This document shows, piece after piece, positions 1 to 6,550 of a stretch of DNA of 13,187 nucleotides (position 1 is the first letter of the stretch; each line of letters begins with the position of its first letter). The stretch lies in the NCBI GenBank assembly GCA_012964275.1, contig DTUG01000105.1, positions 1-13,187 on the forward strand, in the 5' to 3' direction. Below the pieces are notes generated by a model, which made no database searches, was not told the origin of the DNA, and saw only the letters and a list, made by a program, of their open reading frames with translations. The position numbers were made by a program, and so were the translations under genes. Source of the DNA: Fidelibacterota bacterium. Its GTDB lineage: Bacteria > Fidelibacterota > Marinisomatia > Marinisomatales > UBA1611.

Positions 1-22
1 CCCCGGTTCTGGGGCTTTTTTT
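1..22 (+). terminator. Intrinsic terminator hairpin, clipped by the window edge
   Basis: CCCC (1-4) pairs with GGGG (11-14) around a GGTTCT loop, and T7 (16-22) follows on the plus strand. C15 would extend the stem with a base outside the window. It lies 16 nt beyond the aldolase stop codon. On the minus strand the stem is preceded by A7, so it is probably bidirectional and also ends the PFK-aldolase operon, but the minus-strand tail lies outside the window. Confidence 0.6.
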
Positions 23-38
23 GTTCACTAATAAGCAT

Positions 39-1058
39 TTATTCCATATTAGCAGCATATTCACCCTTCGTAGCCAAGGCATTGAGCCTGGCCCGTTTAT
101 AAAAAGCGTCCTGGGCTGCAGGTACATTATCACTGCTGCCTCCCCAGGCCTTCAGCGCCGGCGCCTGGAGAGCCCGGCCGTAGGAATAGGTCAGGTTCCA
201 GGGACCTCCGCCATTCAGCAGCTGGTTCATGGCATTCAGGTGAGCAGAAGCTTTTTCATCGGTCTGGCCCCCGGACAAAAAGGCAATCCCGGGAACGGCA
301 GACGGTACGGCCCGGCTCAGGCAGGTAACGGTCATTTCCGCCACTTCATCCACGCTGGCCTGAGCAGTACACTCATACCCGGAGAGCACCATATTGGGCT
401 TTAAAACCATCCCTTCATAGGTCACTCCCTGGGCATACAGTTCATAAAACGTGGTATGGAGCACTTCTTCGGTTATGACAAAACTGTCTTCAATGGTGTG
501 GATACCGTCCATCAGGATCTCCGGTTCTACAATAGGCACCAGGCCGTGTTCCTGGCAAATGGCTGCGTACCGGGCGAGGGCATGGGCATTGGCGGAAACG
601 CACTCGCTGCTGGGTGCATCATCAGAAATAGTGAGCACCGCCCGCCACTTGGCAAACCTGGCACCTAAATCATAGTACTCCTTCAGCCTGTCTGCCAATC
701 CATCCAGACCTTCGGTTACCTTTTCCCCATCAGTACCGGCCAGCGGGTGTGCCCCTTTATCCACCTTGATCCCCGGGATCACGCCCAGGCTGGTGAGATG
801 ATCGGGGATTGGGACTCCATCTTTTAAGGTCGATTGCCGGATTGTTTCATCAAAGAGTATGACCCCGCTGATAAATTCTTCCATTCCGGGGGTAGTGAAC
901 AGCATATCCCGGTAAGCATTTCTGTTCTCTGCCGTGCTTTCCACCCCAATAGAATCAAACCGTTTTGTGCAGGTGGGGGTACTTTCATCCGCCGCCAGTA
1001 TCCCTCTTCCCTTTTCCACCATGGCGTTTGCAATATCCGTTAAACTATCCCAACTCAT
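39..1058 (-). CDS. Class I fructose-bisphosphate aldolase
   Basis: Cytoplasmic glycolytic and gluconeogenic enzyme that reversibly cleaves fructose 1,6-bisphosphate to dihydroxyacetone phosphate and glyceraldehyde 3-phosphate through a lysine Schiff base. The 339-aa protein has the animal/plant-type class I pattern: GILAADEST (residues 19-27, with the conserved Asp), FAKWRAVL (135-142, second active-site Lys), VPIVEPEIL (174-182), the Schiff-base Lys220 in VLKPNMVLSG, LSGGQ (261-265) and the phosphate-binding C-terminal part around YSYGRALQAPALKAW. The length fits the family and the protein looks intact. The ATG is supported by GGAG 7 nt upstream (1066-1069). It lies 22 nt downstream of the PPi-phosphofructokinase gene, so the two consecutive glycolytic steps are almost certainly co-transcribed. 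Metal-dependent class II aldolase is ruled out by the Lys motif. Confidence 0.96.
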   Translation of the reverse strand: MSWDSLTDIANAMVEKGRGILAADESTPTCTKRFDSIGVESTAENRNAYRDMLFTTPGMEEFISGVILFDETIRQSTLKDGVPIPDHLTSLGVIPGIKVDKGAHPLAGTDGEKVTEGLDGLADRLKEYYDLGARFAKWRAVLTISDDAPSSECVSANAHALARYAAICQEHGLVPIVEPEILMDGIHTIEDSFVITEEVLHTTFYELYAQGVTYEGMVLKPNMVLSGYECTAQASVDEVAEMTVTCLSRAVPSAVPGIAFLSGGQTDEKASAHLNAMNQLLNGGGPWNLTYSYGRALQAPALKAWGGSSDNVPAAQDAFYKRARLNALATKGEYAANME

Positions 1059-1080
1059 TTATATTCTCCATTTTCATTCT

Positions 1081-2271
1081 TTATAGTTGTCCAATATCAT
1101 TCAGCATAGCCTGGAACCAGTCGGCTGAATGGTCAAATTGTTTCCCGCCCTGGATGCGGTCAAGGTCTATTAAACCCAGTTTTCCACTATCTTCTTCATC
1201 CAGGCCAACCAGGCCGCTTTTTCCTTCAAGCGCTGATTCCGCTGCCATAGATGCGGAGCGCCCGATTAGGTCCAGGTCTCGCTTACCGGGCCTGGCGGAG
1301 CGGGCAAAATAACCGCTCTTCTGCACCAGAACCTTTTCAGCATCCAAATAACTGGCAAACTGCTTCGCGAACCACTGCCCCGGATTGATCTCATCCAATC
1401 GCACATGGCCAAAGGCATCCCTCGGTACATCTTCTTCCTGGGCTTCCATTTCCCGCACAAGGGTATCCAATCCGGCACCTTCGCTCAGGAAAATATTGAC
1501 CCCGTCTTTTTGATCCATTCGCTTGCGCAAGCGTTGAGCTTCACTTTGAAAATCCCAGTCCAATTCCTGGATATAGACAGCATCCACATCCCAGCGATCC
1601 CTGGAGACTAACAATTCAGGAAGGAAAGTTATATCATCAAGCCTTTTACGATATTCGCAGGCTGTGGCTGCCGTGAGCCAGCCGCTGTGCCGGCCCATCA
1701 CTTCATGAATAATCAGCTGCCGTGTGCTGGTGGTATTCTCGTTAGCAATATTTTCAAAAAATATAGCTCCCTGCTCTGCCGCGGTCCAGGCTCCCAGGGT
1801 CTGCTGGACGGGAATAACGTCATTATCCACTGTTTTAGGCAGCCCTACAACCGTCAGAGCATGGCCGGACTTCTCCAGATGAGTAAGTAAAGCTGCAGCC
1901 ATGGTATTGGTGTCGTCACCACCGATGGTATGGAGAATATTCACGCCGTCTTTTATCAGCTGATCTGCAGCCACATCCATAGGATCTTCCCCATCATTGA
2001 TATATCCTTTACTGATGCAGTCATCCTTATTGGTCAGTTTTACCCGGCTGCTGCCAATAGGGCTCCCGCCAAACTGATAAAGAATTTCAGCATCGTCCTT
2101 AACTTCTGCCGGGAAGGATAACGATTTGCCAAGGAGCAGGCCCCGGTAACCATGCATATAGCCCATAAGCTCCGCATCCGGGGAAAGATCATTGTATCGT
2201 TGTACCAGTGCGCCAATGGACGCTGAGAGGCAGGGAGCGATGCCGCCGGCAGTTAAAAAAGCAATTTTCAA
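1081..2271 (-). CDS. Pyrophosphate-dependent 6-phosphofructokinase
   Basis: Phosphorylates fructose 6-phosphate to fructose 1,6-bisphosphate using PPi, a reaction that is reversible and spares ATP. The 396-aa protein has the PFK fold: an N-terminal Rossmann-like start (KIAFLTAGG), GGDDTN near residues 118-123, PKTVDND near 145-151 and MGRHSGWLT near 192-200. Two diagnostic residues point to PPi rather than ATP: the second Asp of GGDD where ATP enzymes have GGDG, and Lys in PKTVDND where ATP enzymes have PGTIDND. These rules are known for the family; the donor here is inferred from them. The start codon is TTG at 2271, with AGGA (2282-2285) 10 nt upstream and no better in-frame ATG. It is the first gene of a two-gene operon with the aldolase and is divergent from acetoacetyl-CoA synthetase across 68 nt. 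Confidence 0.93.
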   Translation of the reverse strand: MKIAFLTAGGIAPCLSASIGALVQRYNDLSPDAELMGYMHGYRGLLLGKSLSFPAEVKDDAEILYQFGGSPIGSSRVKLTNKDDCISKGYINDGEDPMDVAADQLIKDGVNILHTIGGDDTNTMAAALLTHLEKSGHALTVVGLPKTVDNDVIPVQQTLGAWTAAEQGAIFFENIANENTTSTRQLIIHEVMGRHSGWLTAATACEYRKRLDDITFLPELLVSRDRWDVDAVYIQELDWDFQSEAQRLRKRMDQKDGVNIFLSEGAGLDTLVREMEAQEEDVPRDAFGHVRLDEINPGQWFAKQFASYLDAEKVLVQKSGYFARSARPGKRDLDLIGRSASMAAESALEGKSGLVGLDEEDSGKLGLIDLDRIQGGKQFDHSADWFQAMLNDIGQL

Positions 2272-2339
2272 TTGATTGAAATCCTATAAGAATTGTGCGC
2301 GGAACCTATTAATTTTTCCGAGTACATGTCGAAGGTAAA

Positions 2340-4292
2340 ATGAGTACTGTCCTCTGGAAACCCAGCCCTGATGACCTGATTAATTCACAAATATCGATTT
2401 TCAAGGACAAAGTAAACTCTGCCTTTGGCCTGGAACTGGCATCCTACCCGGAATTATATGAATGGTCCGTCAAAAACATACCGGAATTCTGGGCACAGGT
2501 CTGGCAATTCACAGATATTATTCATTCAAACTCTTTTGATTCAGTCGTAGATGATTCAACCAGAATGCCCGGTGCCAAATGGTTTACTGGTGCCAGGCTG
2601 AATTTTGCTGAAAACCTTCTGCGGTTCCGGGATGACCGACCTGCAATCCATTTTCAGGGTGAAGGGCAGCCGCTTCGTACCTTGACCTACAAAGAATTAT
2701 TTCATGAAGTAGAAAAACTTGCCCACGCCCTGCGGACGTTTGGGATCCGGGAAGGTGATCGGGTTGCCGGGTTCATGCCCAATATGCCGGAAACTGTGAT
2801 CGCGATGCTGGCGGCTGCATCTATAGGGGCAGTCTGGAGTTCATCATCGCCGGATTTCGGGATCAAAGGCGTCTTAGATCGTTTTTCCCAGATTGAACCG
2901 CGCATTATTTTTTCCGCTAACGGTTACTACTACAATGGGAAAGAATTTGATTCTCTGGAAAAACTTCAGGGTATTCTAGCAGACCTACCCAGCATTGAAC
3001 AAATAGTGGTGGTCCCGTATCTCAGTCGCAATATTGATCTATCGGGAATTAGCAATGCGGTCCTTTATTCTGATTTTGTATCGGATGACCCTGATCCGCT
3101 AACCTTCGCCCAGCTATCTTTCGACCATCCGCTTTACATCATGTATTCTTCCGGAACCACTGGCCTGCCTAAATCTATTGTCCACGGCAGCGGCGGCACA
3201 CTGATCCAGCACTTAAAGGAACTGCGGCTCCATTTGAACCTGACTCCGGACGATACCATTTTCTACTTTACCACCTGTGGATGGATGATGTGGAACTGGC
3301 TGGTTTCATCACTGTCTGTTGGGGCTACAGTGGTTTTTTATGATGGGTCACCACTTTATCCAGATTCAGGGGCCATGTGGAAAATGGCTCAGGATCTGGG
3401 TATTACTGTCTTTGGAACAAGTGCCAAATTTATTGATACCTGCAATGCTGCCAACCTGAAACCAAGCCAGGATTACGATCTCTCAAACCTACGAGCGATC
3501 CTGTCTACGGGGTCTCCACTGGTTGAAGAAAACTTTGATTACGTATATCAGAATATAAAAGACGATCTGCTTTTGGCTTCCATCTCTGGTGGCACTGATT
3601 TGATCTCCTGTTTTGCCTTGGGCAATCCCACCTTGCCTGTAATCCGCGGTGAACTCCAGTGCCGAGGCCTAGGCATGGATGTTCAATCTTATAACCAGCA
3701 TGGGGCATCTATTACTAACGAAAAAGGAGAACTGGTCTGCACCGCAGCTTTCCCTTCCATGCCGATCTATTTCTGGAATGATCCGGATGGTTCAAAATAC
3801 CAGAAGGCTTATTTTGATACCTTCCCCGGTATCTGGCATCATGGGGATTACATCGAGATCAATGACCATGGTGGTGTAAAGATCTACGGTCGCAGTGATG
3901 CTACCCTGAACCCCGGCGGTGTACGGATCGGTACAGCAGAGATATACAGGGTAGTGGAAGCCTATCAGGAAGTAGAAGACAGCCTTGTCATCGGACAGGA
4001 ATGGAACGATGACCAGCGGGTGATCCTTTTTCTTAAAATGTCCAGCGGACACAATCTCAATGATGATCTGGTTGCCAAAATAAAAAAAGCCATACGCACC
4101 CAATGCTCACCACGGCATGTTCCAGCGATTATTCTGGAAACACCGGCCATTCCTTACACCATCAATGGAAAAAAAGTCGAAATAGCTGTCCGTAAAATCA
4201 TTGTCGGGTCAACTGTCACTAATCAGGACGCCCTGGCAAACCCGGAGTCACTTGACTTCTACCGTGATCTACCGGACCTGCAATTATCATAA
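2340..4292 (+). CDS. Acetoacetyl-CoA synthetase (acetoacetate-CoA ligase)
   Basis: Acyl-adenylating enzyme that activates acetoacetate to acetoacetyl-CoA with ATP, letting ketone-body-type carbon enter lipid or PHB metabolism or thiolysis. The 650-aa length is typical of the family. It has the acetyl-CoA-synthetase-type N-terminal domain (WSVKNIPEFWAQVWQF, about residues 42-57), the AMP-binding P-loop YSSGTTGLPK (about 268-277), the acetoacetyl-CoA synthetase-like stretch TTCGWMMWNWLVSSL (about 310-324), the hinge/A8 motif YGRSDATLNPGGVRIG (about 515-530) and the C-terminal catalytic Lys in TINGKKVE (about 606-613). The start ATG is preceded by GAAGG (2331-2335), 4 nt away. It appears to be monocistronic; the next gene has its own structured leader. 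Acetyl-CoA or propionyl-CoA synthetase is the main alternative, but the NPGGVRIGTAEIYR pattern favours AACS. Confidence 0.92.
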   Translation: MSTVLWKPSPDDLINSQISIFKDKVNSAFGLELASYPELYEWSVKNIPEFWAQVWQFTDIIHSNSFDSVVDDSTRMPGAKWFTGARLNFAENLLRFRDDRPAIHFQGEGQPLRTLTYKELFHEVEKLAHALRTFGIREGDRVAGFMPNMPETVIAMLAAASIGAVWSSSSPDFGIKGVLDRFSQIEPRIIFSANGYYYNGKEFDSLEKLQGILADLPSIEQIVVVPYLSRNIDLSGISNAVLYSDFVSDDPDPLTFAQLSFDHPLYIMYSSGTTGLPKSIVHGSGGTLIQHLKELRLHLNLTPDDTIFYFTTCGWMMWNWLVSSLSVGATVVFYDGSPLYPDSGAMWKMAQDLGITVFGTSAKFIDTCNAANLKPSQDYDLSNLRAILSTGSPLVEENFDYVYQNIKDDLLLASISGGTDLISCFALGNPTLPVIRGELQCRGLGMDVQSYNQHGASITNEKGELVCTAAFPSMPIYFWNDPDGSKYQKAYFDTFPGIWHHGDYIEINDHGGVKIYGRSDATLNPGGVRIGTAEIYRVVEAYQEVEDSLVIGQEWNDDQRVILFLKMSSGHNLNDDLVAKIKKAIRTQCSPRHVPAIILETPAIPYTINGKKVEIAVRKIIVGSTVTNQDALANPESLDFYRDLPDLQLS

Positions 4293-4422
4293 ATATCATT
4301 TATAGCTAAAAAGTACAGCATGATCATTCGATCACTTCCCTTGTTTACTGGTTCATTTTTTCAACGAAATACAAAATAAAATAATTATTTTTTCTTTAAT
4401 CATAATTAAATAATTTTCTTCC

Positions 4423-4494
4423 GGCGGTGTTAATGCATCCCCCGGATCTCCTTTCTTTTCGGGGGTCGCGATCAACTAACGCCGCCATTTTTTT
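4423..4494 (+). terminator. Long-stem terminator-like structure (AACS terminator or leader attenuator)
   Basis: GGCGGTGTTA (4423-4432) pairs with TAACGCCGCC (4477-4486) over 10 bp, with one G-U pair. Between them is a second hairpin, CCCCCG (4439-4444) with CGGGGG (4460-4465). The outer stem is followed by A then T7 (4488-4494), the pattern of an intrinsic terminator. It lies 131 nt after the AACS stop and 67 nt before the next start. It may simply end the AACS transcript, but it overlaps sequence that can pair with the next gene's ribosome-binding site, so an attenuator is also possible. The stretch between AACS and this structure (4293-4422) is very AT-rich, and I see no gene in it. Confidence 0.6.
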
Positions 4495-4557
4495 GGAACT
4501 CCTTTGTTTGCCCACCCGTACAAGACTACAGTTGATCGCAATTAAGAAAGGAGATCC
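4444..4557 (+). promoter_or_regulatory. Long inverted repeat sequestering the Shine-Dalgarno of the 4561 gene
   Basis: GGATCTCCTTTCTT (4444-4457) is the exact reverse complement of AAGAAAGGAGATCC (4544-4557), which contains the strong AAAGGAG ribosome-binding site just before the ATG at 4561. Nested inside, GCGATCAACT (4468-4477) is the exact reverse complement of AGTTGATCGC (4530-4539). The two perfect stems (14 and 10 bp), separated by a 10/4-nt internal loop and closed by a 52-nt loop, would bury the ribosome-binding site. The 5' arms overlap the terminator-like fold at 4423-4494, so the two structures exclude each other. The pairing is seen directly; a regulatory role is inferred. I do not recognise a known riboswitch class. 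Confidence 0.6.
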
Positions 4558-4560
4558 AAC

Positions 4561-5037
4561 ATGGAAAAAAAAGATAAACACCAATCAGCGCTCGTGGCTA
4601 CAACTCTGTTGCTGGGATGCATTTTTGCAGTTTCCGTTGTTATTCACAACATCGACTCATCAGCGGATACAGATATTGTTGAAAAAACATATGCCGGCAC
4701 CCAACCCGAAGCAGAACAGTCTTTAGAAGCAGCGATTATTACACAATCGGCTCTAATGAATGAAATATCGGAAAAGAATCTATTGACCGAGAATATGAAT
4801 ATTGAATCAGTGGAAATAACATCAGGTATTTTCGCAGATGCTTTCAAGCAGGCACGTATGCTGCTCGGACCCGGCAATACATTCGTTTGGAACGGAATGG
4901 TTTTCACCACAAATCTTGCCGATGAAGATTCCATCCCGATAGAGCGATATGACCCAGGAACTGCTGAGATTGACCTGGCTTCTGAATTGCCAATAAAAGA
5001 ACCAACACTCTCGCACGTGATTGAAACTACGCCGTAA
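4561..5037 (+). CDS. Membrane-anchored protein of unknown function
   Basis: I do not recognise the family with certainty. The 158-aa protein has a short lysine-rich cytoplasmic tip (MEKKDKHQ), one hydrophobic segment at about residues 9-29 acting as an uncleaved anchor or signal, and an acidic, probably periplasmic remainder. Around residues 94-118 is a compact block, FADAFKQARMLLGPG followed by NTFVWNGMVFTTNLADE. Its pattern F-x-x-AR-x-x-x-GPG-x-x-F-x-W-x-G-x-x-(F/Y)-x-T recurs, as I recall, at the ends of unrelated Bacteroidota proteins; this is a memory-based remark. Translation starts at ATG 4561 behind a very strong AAAGGAG that can be sequestered by the leader. It is monocistronic and ends at the bidirectional terminator immediately downstream. 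Confidence 0.75.
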   Translation: MEKKDKHQSALVATTLLLGCIFAVSVVIHNIDSSADTDIVEKTYAGTQPEAEQSLEAAIITQSALMNEISEKNLLTENMNIESVEITSGIFADAFKQARMLLGPGNTFVWNGMVFTTNLADEDSIPIERYDPGTAEIDLASELPIKEPTLSHVIETTP

Positions 5038-5041
5038 AAAG

Positions 5042-5073
5042 AAAAGCCCCCCGCTACAAGCGGGGGGCTTTTT
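5042..5073. terminator. Strong bidirectional intrinsic terminator
   Basis: A perfect 14-bp stem, AAAAGCCCCCCGCT (5042-5055) with AGCGGGGGGCTTTT (5059-5072), is closed by an ACA triloop. T5 follows on the plus strand (5069-5073), and the minus strand reads CTTTTCTTTTT after the stem. It lies between convergent genes and serves both the 4561 gene and the minus-strand series. The stop codon of the 27-aa ORF (5072-5074) sits inside its outer edge. Confidence 0.92.
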
Positions 5074-5155
5074 ATTCATCATAATCCTGGTATCTCTGGC
5101 GGGCTTTCATGAATGCGAACAGAAGTAAAATTATAAATATAATCCCGATGCTCAT
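5072..5155 (-). CDS. 27-aa single-pass membrane micro-protein, translationally coupled
   Basis: A short ORF starts with ATG at 5155-5153, overlapping the TGA of the upstream 113-aa gene in an ATGA arrangement, which favours translational coupling. The predicted peptide begins MSIGIIFIILLLFAFMKAR. About 15 hydrophobic residues are followed by a charged tail (KARQRYQDYDE), the layout of an N-out, C-in small membrane protein under the positive-inside rule. The stop codon lies in the terminator stem, so this would be the last gene of the operon. There is no separate Shine-Dalgarno. Function is unknown. The case rests on the overlap, the clear hydrophobic-then-charged pattern and the similar micro-ORF before mutM; a chance ORF cannot be excluded. 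Confidence 0.55.
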   Translation of the reverse strand: MSIGIIFIILLLFAFMKARQRYQDYDE

Positions 5156-5493
5156 TGTTTAGCCGATCTGGACCAGGCCAGTGATCCATAGCGATCATTT
5201 ATGACAACAATACCGTCCATATCACGGTTGGAGCCTAAATATGCCGTTGGTTGCTCATATTTATTGAAGGTTTGTACATAACCGTTGCGATCTGCACCCG
5301 TACCCAGGTAAAGCGTGCGTTTCTGATCCTGGTTATATGCAGAAATAAAGCCGCCGTGCCCATCATCCATAACCGTGATAGAATTCACAACAATATCGCC
5401 AAGGTTCCTTTGTTGATCGGCCCCTGTCAGGACAAAAAACAGTGTGGTTCCAAGAATACCTACCAATAGACTTTTACTATCAATTTTGTTCAT
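5152..5493 (-). CDS. Small exported or anchored protein with beta-type repeats
   Basis: The 113-aa protein is of unknown function. An N-terminal hydrophobic segment (about residues 8-24, SLLVGILGTTLFFVLTG) acts as a signal or anchor. The rest has about 2.5 imperfect repeats of 23-24 residues: GGFISAYNQDQKRTLYLG, then GYVQTFNKYEQPTAYLG, then GIVVINDRYG. The shared pattern is G-(F/Y/I)-(I/V)-x-(A/T/V)-(Y/F/I)-N, followed by a turn and, in the first two copies, an aliphatic-Y-L-G strand. This suggests a small beta-solenoid or beta-sheet repeat protein on the periplasmic side. The ATG at 5493 has an excellent AAAGGAG (5501-5507) 7 nt upstream, the strongest ribosome-binding site in this operon, so high expression is plausible. 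It precedes the 27-aa micro-protein with an ATGA overlap. Confidence 0.75.
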   Translation of the reverse strand: MNKIDSKSLLVGILGTTLFFVLTGADQQRNLGDIVVNSITVMDDGHGGFISAYNQDQKRTLYLGTGADRNGYVQTFNKYEQPTAYLGSNRDMDGIVVINDRYGSLAWSRSAKQ

Positions 5494-5519
5494 AATATAT
5501 CTCCTTTATAATTCCAAAT

Positions 5520-5789
5520 CTATTCTGCCTTATCCAGCTTTTCTATCAAATCACCCATTTTATTAATGGACGGATCCCTGCCCAGATTACTCTTACCAAA
5601 TTCAGCATGCCACATTTTTCGGGCATAAAGTACACGAGCAATCAAAATTCCGGTATAAAAAAATAAAAGCAACAGGAATCCAACCACATAAACAGTTTCA
5701 TTGCGATCAATAAAGATTAACATAATTAAGAGTATCAGCGGCATAAACCTGATGATTTTTTGGATGCTTTTTTCAATTATTGGATTCAT
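5520..5789 (-). CDS. Small two-pass inner-membrane protein
   Basis: The 89-aa protein has two hydrophobic segments: IIRFMPLILLIMLIFI (about residues 10-25) and VYVVGFLLLLFFYTGILIA (about 32-50). A basic stretch (RVLYARKMW) and a soluble tail end in DLIEKLDKAE. I chose ATG 5789 rather than the longer in-frame start at 5840 because it overlaps the TGA of the upstream hydrolase gene as ATGA, and because the longer start would extend 55 nt into that gene. No family is recognised. The coupling to a secreted hydrolase and a beta-repeat protein suggests an envelope role, but this is inference. Confidence 0.75.
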   Translation of the reverse strand: MNPIIEKSIQKIIRFMPLILLIMLIFIDRNETVYVVGFLLLLFFYTGILIARVLYARKMWHAEFGKSNLGRDPSINKMGDLIEKLDKAE

Positions 5790-6550
5790 TTTAGCATCCC
5801 TTCGACAAATTTCAGCATTCTTCGTTGTTTGGATAGCCACCCCAAGCGTGTTTCGATATTGATGTAGCGAATATCATCGCGCAATGCCGCCCATGAAAGA
5901 GAACCATCATCCTTAGTTGGCAACTGATCCTGGAGAACAAGATTATAGGGGCCCATTTCCAATTTTCTATAATCCGATTCCTGTGTACAGATAATGAAAT
6001 CTCTTGGATTTTGACCGCGTTTGATCGATGATAACCGGCTTTTACTCAGTTCCTCTTTTATATTGTACCCCCGAAAATTATTGTGCAATGCAATAAGCAA
6101 CCCTCTATTTTCCGGAAACAGCTCCACGAGAAAATAATCCCGTTCATAATCCAGGTTGTCCAAAGCAGTCTTGAAAACTCTAGCATTCCACCCCGACTTA
6201 AATTTCCTTAATGCAGCCCTTGAACCCTCCCGGGAAAAAATGCGGTTAGGGTCTATCTTCGTAGATTCAAAAGGTACTTCACGTTCATCACACTTGATAA
6301 AAAAAGCCTTGCCGGAAAACGATTTAATATGATCTTCCAGAATCATTTTTGCGGTCTGTTCATCGCCATGAAGCCAGATATATCGATTATCTGATACACC
6401 GTTTTCAATGACATCAAATGGAATTCCGGCAAAAGAAATCGATGTTGAAGTCACAGTGGGTGTCCCCCGGTCAGTTGCGAACAGCACTGTTAAAATAACC
6501 AATAACTTTGCAGTTTTATTTAACAAAGATAGCTTTGCGGGTTTGCTCAT
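5786..6550 (-). CDS. Secreted M14-like zinc hydrolase (carboxypeptidase/aspartoacylase-type fold)
   Basis: From ATG 6550 the protein is 254 aa, with an N-terminal signal peptide (basic MSKPAK, hydrophobic core LLVILTVLFA). Three sites match the zinc site of M14 peptidases and succinylglutamate desuccinylase/aspartoacylase enzymes: H61-G-D-E64 (HxxE zinc ligands), D100-P-N-R103-I-F (substrate-binding Asn-Arg) and a third ligand His156 in LIALHNN. The late Glu233 in YINIETRLGW fits the catalytic glutamate. This points to a periplasmic or secreted metallo-amidase or carboxypeptidase; the substrate is unknown, with cell-wall peptide or poly-glutamate possible. The start is uncertain: an ORF extends to 6643, but ATG 6550 gives the sensible signal peptide while overlapping the upstream selenoprotein gene by 35 nt. 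A TTG at 6526 is an alternative. The downstream gene is coupled by ATGA. Confidence 0.7.
   Translation of the reverse strand: MSKPAKLSLLNKTAKLLVILTVLFATDRGTPTVTSTSISFAGIPFDVIENGVSDNRYIWLHGDEQTAKMILEDHIKSFSGKAFFIKCDEREVPFESTKIDPNRIFSREGSRAALRKFKSGWNARVFKTALDNLDYERDYFLVELFPENRGLLIALHNNFRGYNIKEELSKSRLSSIKRGQNPRDFIICTQESDYRKLEMGPYNLVLQDQLPTKDDGSLSWAALRDDIRYINIETRLGWLSKQRRMLKFVEGMLK

Noticed and set aside
4321..4334. Small palindrome TGATC-ATTC-GATCA downstream of AACS as a terminator
   Set aside because: The stem is only 5 bp, AT-rich and has no adjacent T-run; the structure at 4423-4494 is a far better terminator.
4396..4584. 62-codon minus-strand ORF across the leader
   Set aside because: It is explained by the inverted-repeat and T-rich sequence; it has no ribosome-binding site or recognisable protein pattern.
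4427..4726. 99-codon plus-strand ORF overlapping the leader
   Set aside because: It runs through the terminator and inverted repeat, has no Shine-Dalgarno, and is in another frame of the well-supported 4561 gene.
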